Below, piece after piece: positions 61,866-64,000 of a DNA stretch of 64,000 nucleotides. Both the position numbers and the translations under genes were made by a program. Source of the DNA: Azolla caroliniana. Its lineage: Eukaryota > Polypodiophyta. The notes under the pieces are model-generated. The model ran no database searches. It was not told where the DNA came from and was given only the letters and a program-made list of their open reading frames with translations. Numbering within the stretch: the stretch's first letter is position 1; each line of letters starts with the position of its first letter. Location: the NCBI GenBank assembly GCA_043228905.1, contig JBHGNT010000001.1, forward strand, positions 15,810,001-15,874,000, in the 5' to 3' direction.

Positions 61866-64000
61866 ATGGAAGGCAGCGGCAGCGGGCAGCCGGGGATGAT
61901 GGTGCTGAATGCGCAGAATTACGCCGACTGGAAGATCAAGATGGAGGATCTTCTGATTGTTCGGGACCTGTACGAACCGATTGACAGGTCGGAAATACTG
62001 AATTGAGTACTTGAGTCGGAATGGAGGCTTCTGAACCGGAAAGCCGTTGCAACCATTCGGCAATACGTAGACGTGAGCGTTCTACAACATGTGGCGAACG
62101 ACACCAACGCATATGAGATGTGGCGGAAGCTGTCGGGCCTCTACGAGAGGAAGAATGCGTTGAACCGGACCTCCCTGATGAGGAAGATAGTGAACCTCAA
62201 GTACCGGGACGGCGAGAGTATGGTGGAACACGTAAGCACGTTCATGGGATTCGTGAACCAGCTTGCGGCGATCAAGTTCCCGCTGGAGAATGCAATGCAA
62301 GCCATCATTCTGATGTGTACATTGCCGGAAAGCTGGGAGAACTTGGTGGTGACTCTCAGCACCTCCTGCACCGAAGATAACTTGTCCCTACAAACGGTAA
62401 AGACAAGTATTTTGAACGAAGAAGCGCGTCGGAGAGATAAAGAACCGGCCTCCGATCCGAAGATGTTGTTTACCGAATCGGAACGGGGAAGACAATGGAA
62501 CCGGAGTCCGCAAAGACGGGAGAAGTCGGGGACCCGGTCGCAGTCAAGAGGAAGACCCACGTGCTTCCACTGTGGGAAGCCGGGGCACTTCCGGAAGAAT
62601 TGCCGGCATTACCGAAAGGACAACGGAGCCGACGACACCGATTCGAAGAAGTCACCGGAGAGAAACGGTGCATACCGGGGAGCCACGGACCGGAATGGTT
62701 TGGATCGGCGAGGGCAGGACCGGAAAGGAACGACGGCACTCGCGGCAAGTGAAGAGGAGATCATGCTCATCACCGAAGAAGGTGAACTAAACATTGCCGG
62801 CGATGAGACTACCTGGGTGGTAGATTCCGGAGCGTCGTTCCACCTGACCCCGGAAAGAAGATACTTCTCATCCTACGCAGCCGGTGAGCATGGCTGTGTT
62901 CGGATGGGAAATGAAGGTACGTGCCGGATTGCCGGCATAGGAGACGTGTGGTTGACGACCCCGACCGGATGCAAAATGCTGCTGAAGGATGTCTGACACG
63001 TTCCGGAAGTTCGATTGAACCTGATTTCGGCCGGGAGGCTAGACGATGAAGGCTACACAGGTAGCATCCGGAACAGCGTAATGAAGTTCAGCAAGGGGAG
63101 CCTGATAGTGGCTCGGGCCCGGAAAGTCAACACACTGTACCTTATGAATGCCTGGTTGTGTCCGGAAGAGTTGAACGTGGCAGCCGACACTGCCGGTGAG
63201 CTGTGGCACAAGAGACTGTGCCACATGAGTGAGAAGGGGATGAAGAGGCTTGCAGAAGACAACCTTATTCCAGTGAAGCATGTGCACCTGGAGAAGTGCA
63301 CCGATTGCCTGGCCGGTAAGCAGAACCGAACCTCCTTCCACTCAAGGCCACCGACGAGACGTAGCGCACCATTGGAGTTGGTGCATACTGATGTTTGTCA
63401 GGTAGAAACGAAGTCACATGGCGGAGCCCAGTACTTCGTGACATTCATTGATGATCACAGCCGGAAGCTGTGGACGGCACCGTTGAAGACAAAGGACCAA
63501 GTGTTGTCCGTCTTCAAAGAACTCCACGCGAGAGTGGAAAGAGAATCCGGCAAGAAGCTGAAAGCGATACGAGCGGATAACGGAGGGGAATACCGGGGGC
63601 AGTTCGCGGAGTACTGTCGCTCGAAAGGAATCCGGCTCGAGTTTACTGTGCCGAAGACGCCGGAACTGAACGGGCTGGCCGAGAGGATGAACCGGACCAT
63701 AATGGAGAGGGTCCGGAGTATACTGGCGCATGCGGAATTACCCAAGGGGTTTTGGGCTGAGGCGATGTCGACGGCGACATACGTGATAAACAGATCACCC
63801 TCAGTACCTTTGGACGGAGACACGCCGCAGAGAGTGTGGACCGGTAGGGAAGTATCCTACCGGCATCTGAAGGTGTTCGGGTGTCTCGCATACGTGCATG
63901 TGGCAAAGGACCGGAGAGGAAAGCTAGATCCAAAGACCCGGCCATGCATATTCCTCGGTTACGGCGATGACGAGTTCGGCTACCGAGTATGGGACCCGGT
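61866..64000 (+). pseudogene. Copia-4 gag-protease-integrase, two stops, open to window edge
   Basis: One frame from ATG 61866 to the edge (711 codons) with only TGA at 62004-62006 and 62994-62996; the second replaces an Arg codon seen in Copia-5. In order: gag (MVLNAQNYADWKIKMEDLL, VNLKYRDGESMVEHVSTF), knuckle CFHCGKPGHFRKNC (about residue 231), protease WVVDSGASFHLTPERRYF, pre-integrase ELWHKRLCHMSEKGM with CTDCLAGKQNRTSF, integrase core Asp in DVCQVETKSH, Asp in RADNGGEY and Glu in NGLAERMNRT, then FLGYGDDEFGYRVWD at the edge. It is the least damaged copia in the window. RT and the 3' LTR lie outside. Confidence 0.92.

Noticed and set aside
1-64000. CRISPR arrays, rRNA genes, prokaryotic operons or host protein genes
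   Set aside because: No spaced short repeats, rRNA signatures, Shine-Dalgarno-led gene clusters or recognisable cellular genes were found; direct repeats are LTRs, minisatellites or microsatellites.

Overview
This window looks like pericentromeric or repeat-rich nuclear DNA of a land plant. It is built almost entirely of transposable elements nested inside one another, and I found no convincing host gene, rRNA gene, CRISPR array or prokaryotic feature. The plant assignment rests on chromodomain Ty3/gypsy elements, Ty1/copia elements primed at TGGTATCAGAGC (initiator-Met type), TATA-containing LTRs and GT-AG introns. A second gypsy type (protease DHGSEIN, RT motif FLDD) is not one I associate with flowering plants, so a non-flowering plant is possible, but that is a weak inference.

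Layout. 1-1798: 5'-truncated LINE on the minus strand (end of ORF1, then a long open ORF2) abutting a gypsy integrase remnant (1799-2353). 2790-4046: end of a chromovirus and its LTR. 4169-8820: minus-strand copia element (Copia-2) fused in frame near 8820 to the middle of another minus-strand copia element (Copia-1), which can be followed in pieces to its 5' LTR at 25623-26202. Copia-1 is broken by three insertions: an LTR at 9915-10581, a 7.86-kb DNA transposon (11260-19118, with a 5-bp duplication and an inverted repeat) and a plus-strand chromovirus (19251-25400) that itself carries a solo copia LTR.

26203-51182: a minus-strand chromovirus (Chromo-C) whose gag is split at an ACGT site by two back-to-back gypsy elements of a different lineage, Gypsy-A (27983-36926, minus) and Gypsy-B (36931-50152, plus). 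Gypsy-A carries a copia remnant (33940-36758). Gypsy-B carries a nearly complete copia element (Copia-5, 38348-43794, duplication CTTAC) and a solo LTR (44941-45720). Beyond Chromo-C lies a decayed coiled-coil ORF (51183-52599).

52700-64000: fragments of copia (53267-54385, minus), a gypsy-like gag (54386-54860, minus) and copia (55168-57158, plus), a gypsy LTR start (57163), an internally deleted copia element (Copia-3, 57263-61231) and a young-looking copia element (Copia-4, 61232 to the right edge).

Most ORFs are broken by stops or frameshifts; where a related copy is present, many stops are explained by C-to-T changes (CGA to TGA, TGG to TAG, CAA to TAA). The best-preserved reading frames are the LINE ORF2 (511 open codons), Copia-5 gag-integrase (841 aa), Copia-4 (two stops) and parts of Gypsy-B. 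The points most worth following are the DNA transposon with its spliced transposase and minisatellite intron, the antisense tRNA-like modules inside LTRs of several gypsy families, the 4-bp NCGT-type target duplications, and the unexplained coiled-coil ORF and RNase H extension.

All family assignments were made by reading motifs; no database search was run.
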